Positions 15,286 through 23,715 of a stretch of 64,000 bases of DNA are shown here, in pieces. The stretch spans positions 1-64,000 of the forward strand of contig NZ_JAIXPP010000011.1 of the NCBI RefSeq assembly GCF_027486195.1, in the 5' to 3' direction. Numbering within the stretch: position 1 is the stretch's first letter; every line of letters begins with the position of its first letter. Below the pieces are notes generated by a model that was not told the DNA's origin, ran no database searches, and saw nothing but the letters and a program-made list of their open reading frames with translations. Source of the DNA: Novosphingobium sp. GTDB taxonomy: Bacteria; Pseudomonadota; Alphaproteobacteria; Sphingomonadales; Sphingomonadaceae. Position numbers and translations under genes: made by a program.

Positions 15286-17673
15286 TCAGAACTTCTTCTG
15301 AACCGTAAGCGCCCATTCGCGCGGACGGCCGACCTGGCTGTAGATCGTGCCGGTGAACGCCTGCACCGCCGCAAAGCGGTAGGGCGTGTAGTACTTGTCG
15401 AACAGGTTCTGCACTTCGAACGAAACCGAGAGATCCTCGCTCTTGTTGCGCCACGTCAGGCGCGCGTTGCCCAGCGTATAGGCCGCCGCATAATCGATCG
15501 GCGCACCGCCCGCGATGCGGCCGATGTTGTTGCGGCCAAAGTAGCTGAGATCGAAGCGCGGCGTGATCGAGCCGGCCGAACCCAGCTCCGCGCGATATTG
15601 CACGCCAAACGCCCACTTCCACTTCGGTGTCGCGATCGGATCGCTCAGCAGCACGGCATTGCCCACGCGCGGATCGATGCGCGACCATTCGCCGTCGAGG
15701 TAGCTGACCGAACCGTCGAACGAGAGGCCGTCGATCGGATTGGCCTGAACCTCAAGCTCGACACCCTTGATCTTGCCGTCACCCGCGTTCTGGCGCGCAC
15801 CGCACGGCGCGTTCGATCCCAGCGAGGCGCAGCTGATCAGCGGCAGCTGCACATCCTTGTAGTCGTTGTAGAACGCAGAAACGTTCACGCGCAGGCGGCG
15901 GTCGAACAGATCGGTCTTGAGGCCCACTTCGTAGGCCGTCACGGTTTCCGGCCCGAAGCTGCCGTTCAGCGCCTGCGGAGCATCGAACGGACGCGCGGTC
16001 ACGCCGCCGCCCTTGAAGCCGGTACCGACCGTCACATAGGCCAGAACCTGCGGGCTGAAGCGGTAGTCCGCCGAAACGCGCCAGTCGACCTTGTTGCCGT
16101 CGAACGTCGCCTTCACGCCGTTGAGCGCGCCGAGGAAGTACGAGACCGAACCATCATAGTTCTGGCGCACGAAGGTATAGTCCTTGTGCTCCTCGGTGTA
16201 GCGCAGGCCGCCCGTCAGCGTCAGTCCCTCGATCGGCCGCGCGATCACCGTGCCGAACACCGCCTTGCTGTCCGCATTCACCGGATCGTTGCCGAGGAAC
16301 TGGAAGTTCAGCCCCGGCGCGATGTAGCGGATGTCCTGCCGGGTGAAATAGGTCGAGCGCTGGTCGGAATAGAACCCGCCCAGAGTGAAGTCGATCTTGT
16401 CCCCGATCTTGCCGTTGAAGCGCAGCTCCTGGCTGAAGAACCAGAACTTGAGGTCGTTGTACCCCTGCCCGACCACGTTGAGGTCCGGCGTGAAGTCGTC
16501 GTCGGTGCCCCACTTCTGGCGGTATTCGCGGTAGGCGGTGATCGACTGGATGTTGAAGTTATCACCCAGCTTGAACGTGCCGTTGCCCGAAACGCCCCAG
16601 CCGGTGAACTTCACGCGGTTGGGCATGTAGTACCCGTCCTTCACCTGGCCCCACGGCCCGGGGATCGAAAGCCCCGGCGGCGGCGTGTTGCCCTGCCCGT
16701 AGAAGTTGGCGAAGGTGCAGAAGCGGCCGCACAGATAGGTGCTGCTCACCCGCGCCGGGTTCACCGAAGTGACGACCTCGGCGGCATTGGTGCGGTTTTC
16801 ATAAGTGTAGTCGCCGGCAACGATGTAATCGATGCTGTCGTTCGGGTTGTAGCGCAGCGAGCCGCGTATGCCCGCGTAATTGCGCTCGCCCAGCTTGTCG
16901 ATCAGGCAGCCCTGCCCGCTGCTCGGCCGTGCGCCGATGCCCTGCGCGTTGTTCGGATAGACGCAGCCATAGTCAAGCTGGCTTACATAGCCTTCCTGCC
17001 GCTTGTAGACGCCCGAGATGCGGCCATAGAGCCCATCGGCCAGCTTGAAGTTGGCGCTGCCACGCAAGTCGACGCGCTGGCGGCTGCCATAGACCGCTTC
17101 CACCGTGCCCGTATTCTCGTCGGTCGGCTTCTTGGAAAAGAGCTTGATCGCGCCGCCGATCGAGTTGCGGCCTGTCAGCGTGCCCTGCGGCCCGCGCAGC
17201 ACTTCCACCCGGTCAAGGTCGAGCAGATCGAAGATGCCGCCGGTCAGCGTCGCATAGTAGACATCGTCGATGTACATGCCCACGCCCGGTTCATAGGCGG
17301 GGTTGAAATCGAACTGGCCGATGCCGCGGATCGAGGCGCCGAGCGAGGAGCCATAGGCACCGCCCTGCGCATTGAGCACCACGTTGGGCGCCTGCGCGGC
17401 GATCTGCGCAAGGTCGGTCTGGTTGCGCGAGGCGAGCAGGTTCGCATCGATCGCGGTGATCGAAAGCGGCGTATCCTGCAGCTTCTGCGAACGGAACTGC
17501 GCCGTGACGACGATTTCCTTGATGCTGCCGTTATCATCGGCCGACTGCGCGGCGTCCTGCGGCTGGGCCTGCGGCGCCTGCTGCGCCATTGCCGGAACAG
17601 CCAGCCCGCACGCGAGCGCAAGCGCGCTGCCAGCGGAAAATAGACGCAACGATAGCGTGGGTGTCTTCGCCAT
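15286..17673 (-). CDS. TonB-dependent outer-membrane receptor
   Basis: A 795-residue receptor that would bring a substrate across the outer membrane using TonB energy. It has a signal peptide (to about residue 30, AMAQQ), a TonB box EIVVTAQ near 53-59, and a plug domain with QAPNVVLN, ASIRGIGQFDF, GVGMYIDDVYY and VEVLRGPQGTLTGRNSIGG. The 22-strand barrel ends in aromatic Phe (VQKKF). It belongs to the FecA/FyuA-like group expanded in sphingomonads and used there for aromatic compounds and plant products. Its partner at 26256-28808 shares plug and C-terminal wording. GGAGAGGGG precedes the ATG. A MarR gene is divergent from it, with a dyad in the shared promoter. Ligand unknown. Confidence 0.93.
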   Translation of the reverse strand: MAKTPTLSLRLFSAGSALALACGLAVPAMAQQAPQAQPQDAAQSADDNGSIKEIVVTAQFRSQKLQDTPLSITAIDANLLASRNQTDLAQIAAQAPNVVLNAQGGAYGSSLGASIRGIGQFDFNPAYEPGVGMYIDDVYYATLTGGIFDLLDLDRVEVLRGPQGTLTGRNSIGGAIKLFSKKPTDENTGTVEAVYGSRQRVDLRGSANFKLADGLYGRISGVYKRQEGYVSQLDYGCVYPNNAQGIGARPSSGQGCLIDKLGERNYAGIRGSLRYNPNDSIDYIVAGDYTYENRTNAAEVVTSVNPARVSSTYLCGRFCTFANFYGQGNTPPPGLSIPGPWGQVKDGYYMPNRVKFTGWGVSGNGTFKLGDNFNIQSITAYREYRQKWGTDDDFTPDLNVVGQGYNDLKFWFFSQELRFNGKIGDKIDFTLGGFYSDQRSTYFTRQDIRYIAPGLNFQFLGNDPVNADSKAVFGTVIARPIEGLTLTGGLRYTEEHKDYTFVRQNYDGSVSYFLGALNGVKATFDGNKVDWRVSADYRFSPQVLAYVTVGTGFKGGGVTARPFDAPQALNGSFGPETVTAYEVGLKTDLFDRRLRVNVSAFYNDYKDVQLPLISCASLGSNAPCGARQNAGDGKIKGVELEVQANPIDGLSFDGSVSYLDGEWSRIDPRVGNAVLLSDPIATPKWKWAFGVQYRAELGSAGSITPRFDLSYFGRNNIGRIAGGAPIDYAAAYTLGNARLTWRNKSEDLSVSFEVQNLFDKYYTPYRFAAVQAFTGTIYSQVGRPREWALTVQKKF

Positions 17674-17715
17674 GGGTGATCCCCTCTCCTTGTGAAGCCC
17701 TCTGCGAGGCCGTTC

Positions 17716-17742
17716 TACCGTTTGTTAGTAAGGCATACTAAT
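17716..17742. promoter_or_regulatory. dyad operator candidate between TonB receptor and marR gene
   Basis: Contains TTAGTA, five bases, TACTAA (17724-17740), a perfect dyad, abutting the minus-strand element CTAACAAACGGTA. Placement between a MarR gene and a receptor gene is typical of a self-regulated operator. Confidence 0.6.
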
Positions 17743-17877
17743 TTGACCTTTGCAAGTCCCTTGCGCCGCGTTGGAGACAGGTCTTTTTGCAGGGGGCAAG
17801 CTGTGCGCGCAGCCGGTCGTGCAGGTAGGTTTGCGCCCCCTCTTGCCGTCCCGCCCCGGCAACGCGATAAGCGCGCC

Positions 17878-18357
17878 ATGGTTGCCATGCCCGCTCAGGA
17901 TACTACCCCTGCCCGTCCCGATCTCGATCTGGGCGAAGATGCCGCACTCCTCGTCGATCTGCTAAAGCTCGGCACCTTCATCGCGCGGCCCATGCGCGAA
18001 GGGGTGGCGGAGCCGATGGGCCTCAGCCCCAACGATCTCAAGATCATCCTCGCGCTGGGCGGCGAAGGCGAACTCGCCGGGCACGAACTGTCCGAAATCA
18101 TGGGCCTGCCGCCGATGAACGTAAGCCGCGCGATCGCCGCCCTCACCGCGCGCGGACTGGTCGAACTGGCCCCCGACGCCACCAACCGCCGCCGCAAGCC
18201 GGTGCGCCTGACGGCGGCGGGCATGGACCTGTTCCGCCAGACGATCCCGGCAATGGCAGCGGTCGGCGGGCACTTGTTCGCCGATTTCACCCCGAAGGAA
18301 CGCGCGGTATTCCACGCGGCGGCGCAGGCGATTCTGGCGCGGATGACGGGGGGCTAG
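17878..18357 (+). CDS. MarR-family transcriptional regulator
   Basis: A 159-residue winged-helix dimer of the MarR family, usually a repressor released by an aromatic ligand. After an N-terminal dimerisation helix, LSPNDLKIILALGGEGELAGHE and LSEIMGLPPMNVSRAIAALT form the helix-turn-helix. RGLVELAPDATNRRRKPVRLT is the wing, with its basic tip. The frame is open upstream to 17692, but the leader there is promoter DNA; the ATG at 17878 or 17887 is the probable start. It is divergent from the TonB receptor gene. The dyad TTAGTA-n5-TACTAA in between and its relatives at 5541 and 19221 make this protein the first candidate for control of the local aromatic genes. Confidence 0.85.
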   Translation: MVAMPAQDTTPARPDLDLGEDAALLVDLLKLGTFIARPMREGVAEPMGLSPNDLKIILALGGEGELAGHELSEIMGLPPMNVSRAIAALTARGLVELAPDATNRRRKPVRLTAAGMDLFRQTIPAMAAVGGHLFADFTPKERAVFHAAAQAILARMTGG

Positions 18358-18362
18358 GGGCT

Positions 18363-18400
18363 GGGCTTTGCTGCTGCGGCCATAGCTTCGAGCAAAGCCC
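18363..18400. terminator. intergenic hairpin after marR gene
   Basis: GGGCTTTGCT (18363-18372) and AGCAAAGCCC (18391-18400) form a perfect 10-bp stem with an 18-base loop, six bases past the marR stop and between convergent genes. No T-run follows, so termination is only suggested. Confidence 0.45.
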
Positions 18401-18405
18401 AAAAC

Positions 18406-18440
18406 CTTCGTCGCCCCGTGCTTGACACGGGGCTTGGCTA
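18406..18440. repeat. single arm of CCCGTGCTTGACACGGG repeat family
   Basis: CGTCGCCCCGTGCTTGACAC and the following CTTGGCTACCTTGCG match the left arm of the element at 13554-13652. No second arm is seen nearby. Confidence 0.75.
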
Positions 18441-18472
18441 CCTTGCGTCGCCACCCGCGCAGCCCCCCTCCC

Positions 18473-19186
18473 TTACTTGTCCTTCAGCGCCGCAAACGCC
18501 TCCAGCCGGAACGCTTCCGCCAGTACCGGATGCGCAAAGCTCATCGGCACTTCCTGCCGGTGCGGCCAGGTCGGGCGGTAGTTTTCCTCGGGCAGGATCA
18601 CATCCGGGCCCAGCGGATTCTCCGGGTAGCACACCACGGCGGGCTGCAGGTGCGAGACGGTATGCGCCCAGCCGGTCTCGTAATCGCCCTGCCACTGCAT
18701 CAGGTAATCGAGCCGCTTGATCTTCCACACGCCGTTCTCTCGCACGTAGTCGTTCTCGTAGATGCCCGATTCCCAGAACTGCTGCGGCACGTGTTCGGGC
18801 TTGTTCGCCAGCACCTCGTCGTGCCAGCCGCCCGCCAGAATGCCCCGGAACCGCCCCTTGGCGGTCTGCCGATCGGGCGCGATGGTGATCACATCCTGCA
18901 GCTGGAAATGGTCGAGCAGGAAGCCATGGATCGGCCCGCGCTTGCCATCGGTGAACATGTTCTGGAACCACGTGCCGTAGAGCCGCATCACGCCCGCATG
19001 GCCGCGATACTCGCCCGAAAGGAACACCACCGCGCCGTCCTCGGCAAACAGGCCCGCCACTTCCTCGGGGCGGTTGTAATCGATGTAATAGCCATAGGCC
19101 ATTTGCAGGCGGCGGATCGCGTTGATGTCCTCCAGCTCGCCCACGCGGTTTTCCAGCGCGGCAAGACGCGCTTCCAGATCAGACAT
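18473..19186 (-). CDS. SnoaL-like domain protein
   Basis: A 237-residue protein with an N-terminal coiled-coil-like helix (MSDLEARLAALENRVGELED), then a SnoaL_4-type fold: INAIRRLQMAYGYYIDYNRPE, VAGLFAEDGAVVFL, and ENDYVRENGVWKIKRLDY. Members with this layout include small-substrate hydratases and dehydratases, and are common in sphingomonad catabolic clusters. The C-terminal 60 residues (HLQPAVVCYPENPLGPD onward) are an extension of unknown role. No export signal. It faces the MHS transporter gene across a promoter region holding the shared dyad. Confidence 0.8.
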   Translation of the reverse strand: MSDLEARLAALENRVGELEDINAIRRLQMAYGYYIDYNRPEEVAGLFAEDGAVVFLSGEYRGHAGVMRLYGTWFQNMFTDGKRGPIHGFLLDHFQLQDVITIAPDRQTAKGRFRGILAGGWHDEVLANKPEHVPQQFWESGIYENDYVRENGVWKIKRLDYLMQWQGDYETGWAHTVSHLQPAVVCYPENPLGPDVILPEENYRPTWPHRQEVPMSFAHPVLAEAFRLEAFAALKDK

Positions 19187-19220
19187 TTACCCAGCTCCCA
19201 TCGATTCCCCATTTGCGGGA

Positions 19221-19243
19221 AATTGTAAGCAAGGCTAACTAAT
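19221..19243. promoter_or_regulatory. shared dyad between SnoaL-like gene and MHS transporter gene
   Basis: AATTGTAAGC then AAGGCTAACTAAT, aligning with TTGTTAGTAAGGCATACTAAT at 17722-17742 with four or five changes and the same spacing. Confidence 0.45.
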
Positions 19244-19302
19244 CGCGAAACGATTGGCAATCGCCTCTGCTGCGGCCATGCTGCGGCAAAGGGGAGAGAA
19301 GA

Positions 19303-20907
19303 ATGGATTCGATACGCGAGCCGGCGGGAGAGCCGTCGGTGGCCGACATCCGCACCGTGATAGCGGCATCGGCTGCCGGTACGGCCTTCGAATGGTACGA
19401 TTTCTACATCTACGGCACGCTTGCGCCGCTGTTCGGCAAGCTTTTCTTCCCCGGCTCCAGCCCCGCCGCAGGCTTCCTCCTCGCGCTCGCCACATTCGGC
19501 ATCGGCTTTGCCGCCCGCCCCTTCGGCGCGGCGATCTTCGGCACTTTCGGAGACCGCTTCGGCCGCAAGGTCACCTTCCTCGTCACCATCACCCTGATGG
19601 GCCTTGCCACCACCGCGATCGGCCTGCTTGGCACCTACGCGCAGTGGGGCATCGCCGCGCCGATCCTCCTGGTGGTGCTGCGGGCGCTGCAGGGCCTCGC
19701 GGTCGGCGGCGAATATGGCGGCGCGGTGATCTACGTTGCCGAACACGCGCCGCTCAGGAAGCGCGGGTTCTACACCGGCTGGATCCAGATCGGCGCCTCG
19801 GCAGGCTTCTCGCTCAGCCTTCTCGTCGTGCTCGCCACTGAAACACTGGTGGGCGAGGAAGCGTGGATCGCCTGGGGCTGGCGCATTCCCTTCATTTCCA
19901 GCCTCGTGCTCCTCGCCGTCTCGGTGTGGATGCGCCTCAAGCTTTCCGAAAGCCCGGTTTTCAGCGCGATGCAGAAAGCAGGCGAACTTGCCCGCACGCC
20001 GCTGCGCGAAGCCTATGCCACGCCAAAGCAGCTCCGCCGCCTGTTTGCGGCCACGTTCGGCGGCGCGGTTGGCCAGTCGATCTGCGGCTACGTGGGCATG
20101 ATCCAGTTGCTCAATTTCATGCAGGTCTCGGTCCACATGGATCCGGTGCTCACCCGCACGCTGCTCATCGGCGTCCTTGCGGTCCTCGCCTTCACCAATG
20201 TCCTCGCGGGCTGGCTTTCCGATTTCGTGGGGCGCAAGCCGGTGGTTCTGGCGGGCTATCTCATGATGCTCGTGGTGCTGTTCCCCGGCTTCCAGCTAAT
20301 CGCCGATCAGGCCAATCCCGCCCTTGCCCGCGCCGCGAAGGAGCATCCTGTCGTCGTCTCCGGCGCAGACTGCACCTTCAATCCCTTCGCGCAGCACGGC
20401 CAGGCCAGCGCCTGCGGCAAAGTGCTCGATACCCTCACCCGCGCCGGCGTGCCCTATACCAAGCAGGATGCGCCTGCCGGGTCGGCGCCCGTCGTCACCG
20501 TGGGCGGCACGCCTGCATCGCTGGACGCGCTCCAGCCTGCGCTCAAGGCAGCCGGCTACACCACGGAGCCGGTCACCCCGCCCGTCGGCAATCTCTTCAT
20601 CATCGTCATCGCCATGGTCGTGGTCGGCCTGCCCGGCATTCTCACCTACGGCCCGATGGGCGCGTGGCTAACCGAGCAGTTCCCCGCCCGCACGCGCTAT
20701 TCCTCGCTCGCCACGTCCTACAACTTCGGCGTCGGCATTTTCGCGGGCTTCATGCCCTTCATCGTGCAGGCCATCGTGGCCACCACCGGCAGCGTGATGG
20801 CGGGCTTCTGGTATCCCTTCATCATGGTCGTCATCGCCGCCGTGGTGGCGCTGTTCGGCCTGCCCGAAACGGCTGGCAAGCGCCTCAAGGAAAGCAAAAG
20901 CGCATGA
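19303..20907 (+). CDS. MFS metabolite:H+ symporter (MHS family)
   Basis: A 534-residue inner-membrane transporter of the MHS branch (ShiA/PcaT/KgtP-like), which imports organic acids with protons. Evidence is the opening AASAAGTAFEWYDFYIYG, the loop GDRFGRK near residues 83-89, GGEYGGAVIYVAEHAP and WRIPFISS. Unusually, about 95 hydrophilic residues (near 333-428, with Cys357 and Cys371) are inserted between two late membrane segments, making it longer than the usual 430-450. GGGGAGAGAAG precedes the ATG. The stop overlaps the next gene, an SDR, as ATGA. The likely cargo is an aromatic or carboxylic acid fed to the pathway here, unproven. Confidence 0.88.
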   Translation: MDSIREPAGEPSVADIRTVIAASAAGTAFEWYDFYIYGTLAPLFGKLFFPGSSPAAGFLLALATFGIGFAARPFGAAIFGTFGDRFGRKVTFLVTITLMGLATTAIGLLGTYAQWGIAAPILLVVLRALQGLAVGGEYGGAVIYVAEHAPLRKRGFYTGWIQIGASAGFSLSLLVVLATETLVGEEAWIAWGWRIPFISSLVLLAVSVWMRLKLSESPVFSAMQKAGELARTPLREAYATPKQLRRLFAATFGGAVGQSICGYVGMIQLLNFMQVSVHMDPVLTRTLLIGVLAVLAFTNVLAGWLSDFVGRKPVVLAGYLMMLVVLFPGFQLIADQANPALARAAKEHPVVVSGADCTFNPFAQHGQASACGKVLDTLTRAGVPYTKQDAPAGSAPVVTVGGTPASLDALQPALKAAGYTTEPVTPPVGNLFIIVIAMVVVGLPGILTYGPMGAWLTEQFPARTRYSSLATSYNFGVGIFAGFMPFIVQAIVATTGSVMAGFWYPFIMVVIAAVVALFGLPETAGKRLKESKSA

Positions 20908-21818
20908 GTTTCGAAGGACAAGTCGCCTTCATCACCGGCGGCGTCACCGGCATCGGCCTCGGCATCGCGCAGGCCTTCAGCGATGCGGGTCTGCGCCTCG
21001 CGCTCAGCTACCGCAACGAAGACCACCGCGCCCAGACCGCCGCGTGGTTCGCCGCCAAGGGCCGCGAAGAGCCGCTCTTCATCAAGCTCGACGTGACCGA
21101 CCGCGCCGCCTTCGCCGAAGCCGCCGCACAAGTGGAAGCCCATTTCGGCGCAGTCCACGTCCTCGTCAACAACGCGGGGGTCAGCGTGTTCGGCCCCACT
21201 GATGAGGCCAGCTACGCCGATTACGACTGGATCATGGGCGTCAACTTCGGCGGCGTGGTGAACGGTGTCGTCAGCTTCCTGCCCAAGCTCAAGGCCGCCT
21301 CCGGCCGCCGCCATGTCGTCAACGTCGCCAGCATGGCCGCCTTCCTCCCCGGCCCGCAGGCGGGCATCTACACCGCCAGCAAGTTTGCCGTGCGCGGCCT
21401 GACGGAATCGCTGCGCTACAATCTCGCCCCCCACGGCATCGGCTGCTCGCTCTGCTGCCCCGCGCTGACTCGCACCAACGCGTGGAACTCTGCGCTGAAG
21501 CGCCCCGCAGAATTCGGCGATAGCGGCTTTGCGCGGCCCGAACGCAGCGAACTCGAACAGTTCGGCACCGCTTTCGAAGCCGGCATGGACCCGTATGAAG
21601 TCGGCACCAAGATCCTCGCCGGAATGGAGCGCGGAGACGGGCTTATCCTCACCCACCCCGAATTCGCCGAGGACTTCCGCGAGATCTACGAAAAGAGCCT
21701 CGCCGCCCTGCCGGATGAGGAAGCTCCGCCCGCCCGGCTCGAAATCGAGCGCCTGCGCCGCGCCGCGATGACCGCTGCGGAGGCCGGAACGGTGATCGGG
21801 CTTGGTGACCTGACCTGA
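20904..21818 (+). CDS. short-chain dehydrogenase/reductase
   Basis: A 304-residue SDR with TGGVTGIG near residues 11-18, VNNAGVSVFG, catalytic Ser in VNVASMAAF and YTASK. The C-terminal 60 residues are longer than in the classic 250-residue form. The start ATG at 20904 overlaps the transporter stop as ATGA, so import and first reduction or oxidation of the cargo may be coupled. NAD(P) oxidoreductase; substrate unknown. Confidence 0.88.
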   Translation: MSFEGQVAFITGGVTGIGLGIAQAFSDAGLRLALSYRNEDHRAQTAAWFAAKGREEPLFIKLDVTDRAAFAEAAAQVEAHFGAVHVLVNNAGVSVFGPTDEASYADYDWIMGVNFGGVVNGVVSFLPKLKAASGRRHVVNVASMAAFLPGPQAGIYTASKFAVRGLTESLRYNLAPHGIGCSLCCPALTRTNAWNSALKRPAEFGDSGFARPERSELEQFGTAFEAGMDPYEVGTKILAGMERGDGLILTHPEFAEDFREIYEKSLAALPDEEAPPARLEIERLRRAAMTAAEAGTVIGLGDLT

Positions 21819-21889
21819 GAGGCGCTTGCATGGCCCGCCCGCCGCGATAGTCTGCCCCACGCGCGCCACCCCAGCGAAAGGCCCATCCC

Positions 21890-22765
21890 ATGTGTGACGA
21901 ACTGACCGAAGCCGAAAACGCCCTCTGGCTCAGCCGCCGCCAGTTCAGTGCCGCCGGTGCCAGCGCTGCCGTGCTCGCCAGCCTGCCGGGCTGCGGCATG
22001 GCGCAGGAGGCCGCAGGCGTGAAAGGCCGCGCCGTCACCGTCACCACGCCCGATGGCAAGGTCGATGCCTGGTTCTATGCGCCCGAGACCGGCAAACACC
22101 CCGCCGTGATCATGTGGCCCGATATCGCCGGCCTGCGCGAGGCCTACAAGACCATGGCCGCCCGCCTCGCCTCCGCCGGTTACGCCGTCCTCGTGGTCAA
22201 CCACTACTACCGCGGCGCCGTCGCCCCGGTGCTCGATTCGCTCGTCGCGTGGCGCACGCCGGAAGGGCAGGCCAAGCTCAAGCCGCTCATCGCCGGGATC
22301 ACCCCCGCCGGCACGATGAGCGATGCCAAGGCCTTCGCAGCGTGGCTCGACGGCCAAGCCGAAGTCGATACCGCCAAGCGCATCGGCACCTGCGGCTATT
22401 GCATGGGCGGTCCCTACACCGTGCGCACCGCCGCCGCCGTGCCGGACCGCATCGGCGCCGCTGCCTCGTTCCACGGCGCAGGCCTTGTCGGCGAAAGCCC
22501 GGACAGCCCGGTCAACTTGCTGGCCAAGACCAAGGCCGGCTTCCTCTTCGCCATCGCCCAGAACGATGACGCCAGCGCACCCGGTGACAAGACCGCGCTT
22601 GCCGCCGCTGCCAAGGCTGCCGGCCGCCCCGCCGAGGTCGAGGTCTACCCCGCCCAGCACGGCTGGTGCACCATCGATGCGCCGATCTACGACAAGCCGC
22701 AGGCCGAAAAGGCGTGGAGCCGCATGCTCGCGCTCTATGCGGCCAATCTCCAGACCAGCGGATAG
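21890..22765 (+). CDS. dienelactone-hydrolase-family protein, Tat-type signal
   Basis: A 291-residue alpha/beta hydrolase of the dienelactone hydrolase family. The nucleophile is Cys in GYCMGG and the His lies in QHGWC. The N terminus has a twin-arginine motif SRRQF, a hydrophobic stretch and LPGC, which could be a Tat-exported lipoprotein lipobox. The mature domain begins near VKGRAVTVTTPDGKVDAWFY. It may hydrolyse a lactone or ester in the periplasm. A separate plus-strand unit; the region after it is less GC-rich. Confidence 0.82.
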   Translation: MCDELTEAENALWLSRRQFSAAGASAAVLASLPGCGMAQEAAGVKGRAVTVTTPDGKVDAWFYAPETGKHPAVIMWPDIAGLREAYKTMAARLASAGYAVLVVNHYYRGAVAPVLDSLVAWRTPEGQAKLKPLIAGITPAGTMSDAKAFAAWLDGQAEVDTAKRIGTCGYCMGGPYTVRTAAAVPDRIGAAASFHGAGLVGESPDSPVNLLAKTKAGFLFAIAQNDDASAPGDKTALAAAAKAAGRPAEVEVYPAQHGWCTIDAPIYDKPQAEKAWSRMLALYAANLQTSG

Positions 22766-22908
22766 CGGCATCCAAGCCACACTCTGTGGTACTTTTGGGT
22801 CTTGTCGGGTCCATGCCTCTTCCAATTTCGGTGAGGATGCATAAGCTCAATTAGTATTCCATGGCCGCACAACGGGTGCGGAGTGGATAGGACAGGACCC
22901 GTCCGCCC

Positions 22909-23292
22909 ATGCGCCTGTGGAAGTTGTCCTACACCAGCATCGCCGTGGCCACGCATGAGGCGGCGATGCGGCAAGTCCGGGAAATCTGCGCCTTCTCCGG
23001 CGATCGCAATGCGCGGATCGGCGTGTCCAGCGTGCTCACGCTTCACAAGGGGAAGTTCGCCCAGGTGCTCGAAGGCCCAGAGGACGCGGTGCGCGCGGTG
23101 CTGCGCCGGATCAAGGGCGATCCGCGCCATCACAGCCTCACCCTCGTCGCCGATGCCCCGCTCGTCGCACGCCGCTACAACGGCCTCGCGATGGCCTACC
23201 GCGATCCAAAAACGTTCCTCGCCGAACAGATCGACGACATCCTCCAGCAGACCGCCGACGTCGTGCGCGCCATGAAGGCAACCTGGCACTAG
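22909..23292 (+). CDS. BLUF-domain blue-light sensor, stand-alone
   Basis: A 127-residue protein made of one BLUF domain and a short C-terminal helix. The flavin-contact set is complete: Tyr8 in LSYTS, Asn34 in GDRNARIG and Gln52 in FAQVLEG, with spacing as in AppA (24 and 42 residues). RIKGDPRHHSLTLV is also typical. Absorbing blue light would rearrange hydrogen bonds at FAD and signal through a partner, since no output domain is fused. It overlaps by a few bases, tail to tail, with a small membrane-protein gene. Partner unknown. Confidence 0.85.
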   Translation: MRLWKLSYTSIAVATHEAAMRQVREICAFSGDRNARIGVSSVLTLHKGKFAQVLEGPEDAVRAVLRRIKGDPRHHSLTLVADAPLVARRYNGLAMAYRDPKTFLAEQIDDILQQTADVVRAMKATWH

Positions 23293-23678
23293 GCTCTGCT
23301 GCGCGGCGCAAGCACCGCGAACACCGCGAAACACACCGCAATCCCAGCCAAAGTGGCCAGCACATCCTGCCAATCGAACACGAGATTGCGGCTGAGCATC
23401 TGCACGCCTTCCCAGCCCAGCAGCCCCCCGCCGCTGATCGCCGCGCTCACCCGGAAGCGCTGGCGCTCCCCTTGGCCATCCGCGCCGGGTCGCTGCTCTG
23501 CCCACGCCCCCAGCAGCACGAAAGTGATCGCAATCGCCGCCGCGAAATTGGGGCCGACGCCGATCAGGTAGGTCAGCACCGCGCCGTGCTGCAGATGCTC
23601 CTGCCGCGCCCACTGCACCAGCGTCAGCAACCCGAGACCGCCCAGCCCCGCCAGCCCATACCGTGTCGACTGCTTCAT
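23289..23678 (-). CDS. small membrane protein, possibly VanZ-like
   Basis: A 129-residue protein with about three hydrophobic segments (near 5-22, 38-57 and 104-124). The last part, NLVFDWQDVLATLAGIAVCFAVF split around the membrane entry, recalls the end of VanZ-like proteins, but the match is too weak for more than a suggestion. It converges with the BLUF gene with overlapping stop codons. Function not assigned. Confidence 0.6.
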   Translation of the reverse strand: MKQSTRYGLAGLGGLGLLTLVQWARQEHLQHGAVLTYLIGVGPNFAAAIAITFVLLGAWAEQRPGADGQGERQRFRVSAAISGGGLLGWEGVQMLSRNLVFDWQDVLATLAGIAVCFAVFAVLAPRSRA

Positions 23679-23715
23679 CGGCCCCGTCCTTTCGGAACCG
23701 CAGATTAGCAGATGC

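Noticed and set aside
15274..17643. A 789-codon open frame on the plus strand opposite the TonB receptor gene
   Set aside because: It is a GC-rich antisense shadow: high Arg/His/Ala, no family sign, no ribosome site, and it lies fully inside a clear receptor gene. The same holds for long antisense frames at 6351-8741, 8669-10930, 24672-26837 and 48331-50127.
17692..17877. Upstream extension of the MarR reading frame
   Set aside because: The extra 62 codons run through the promoter with the operator-like dyad and read as Arg-rich noise.
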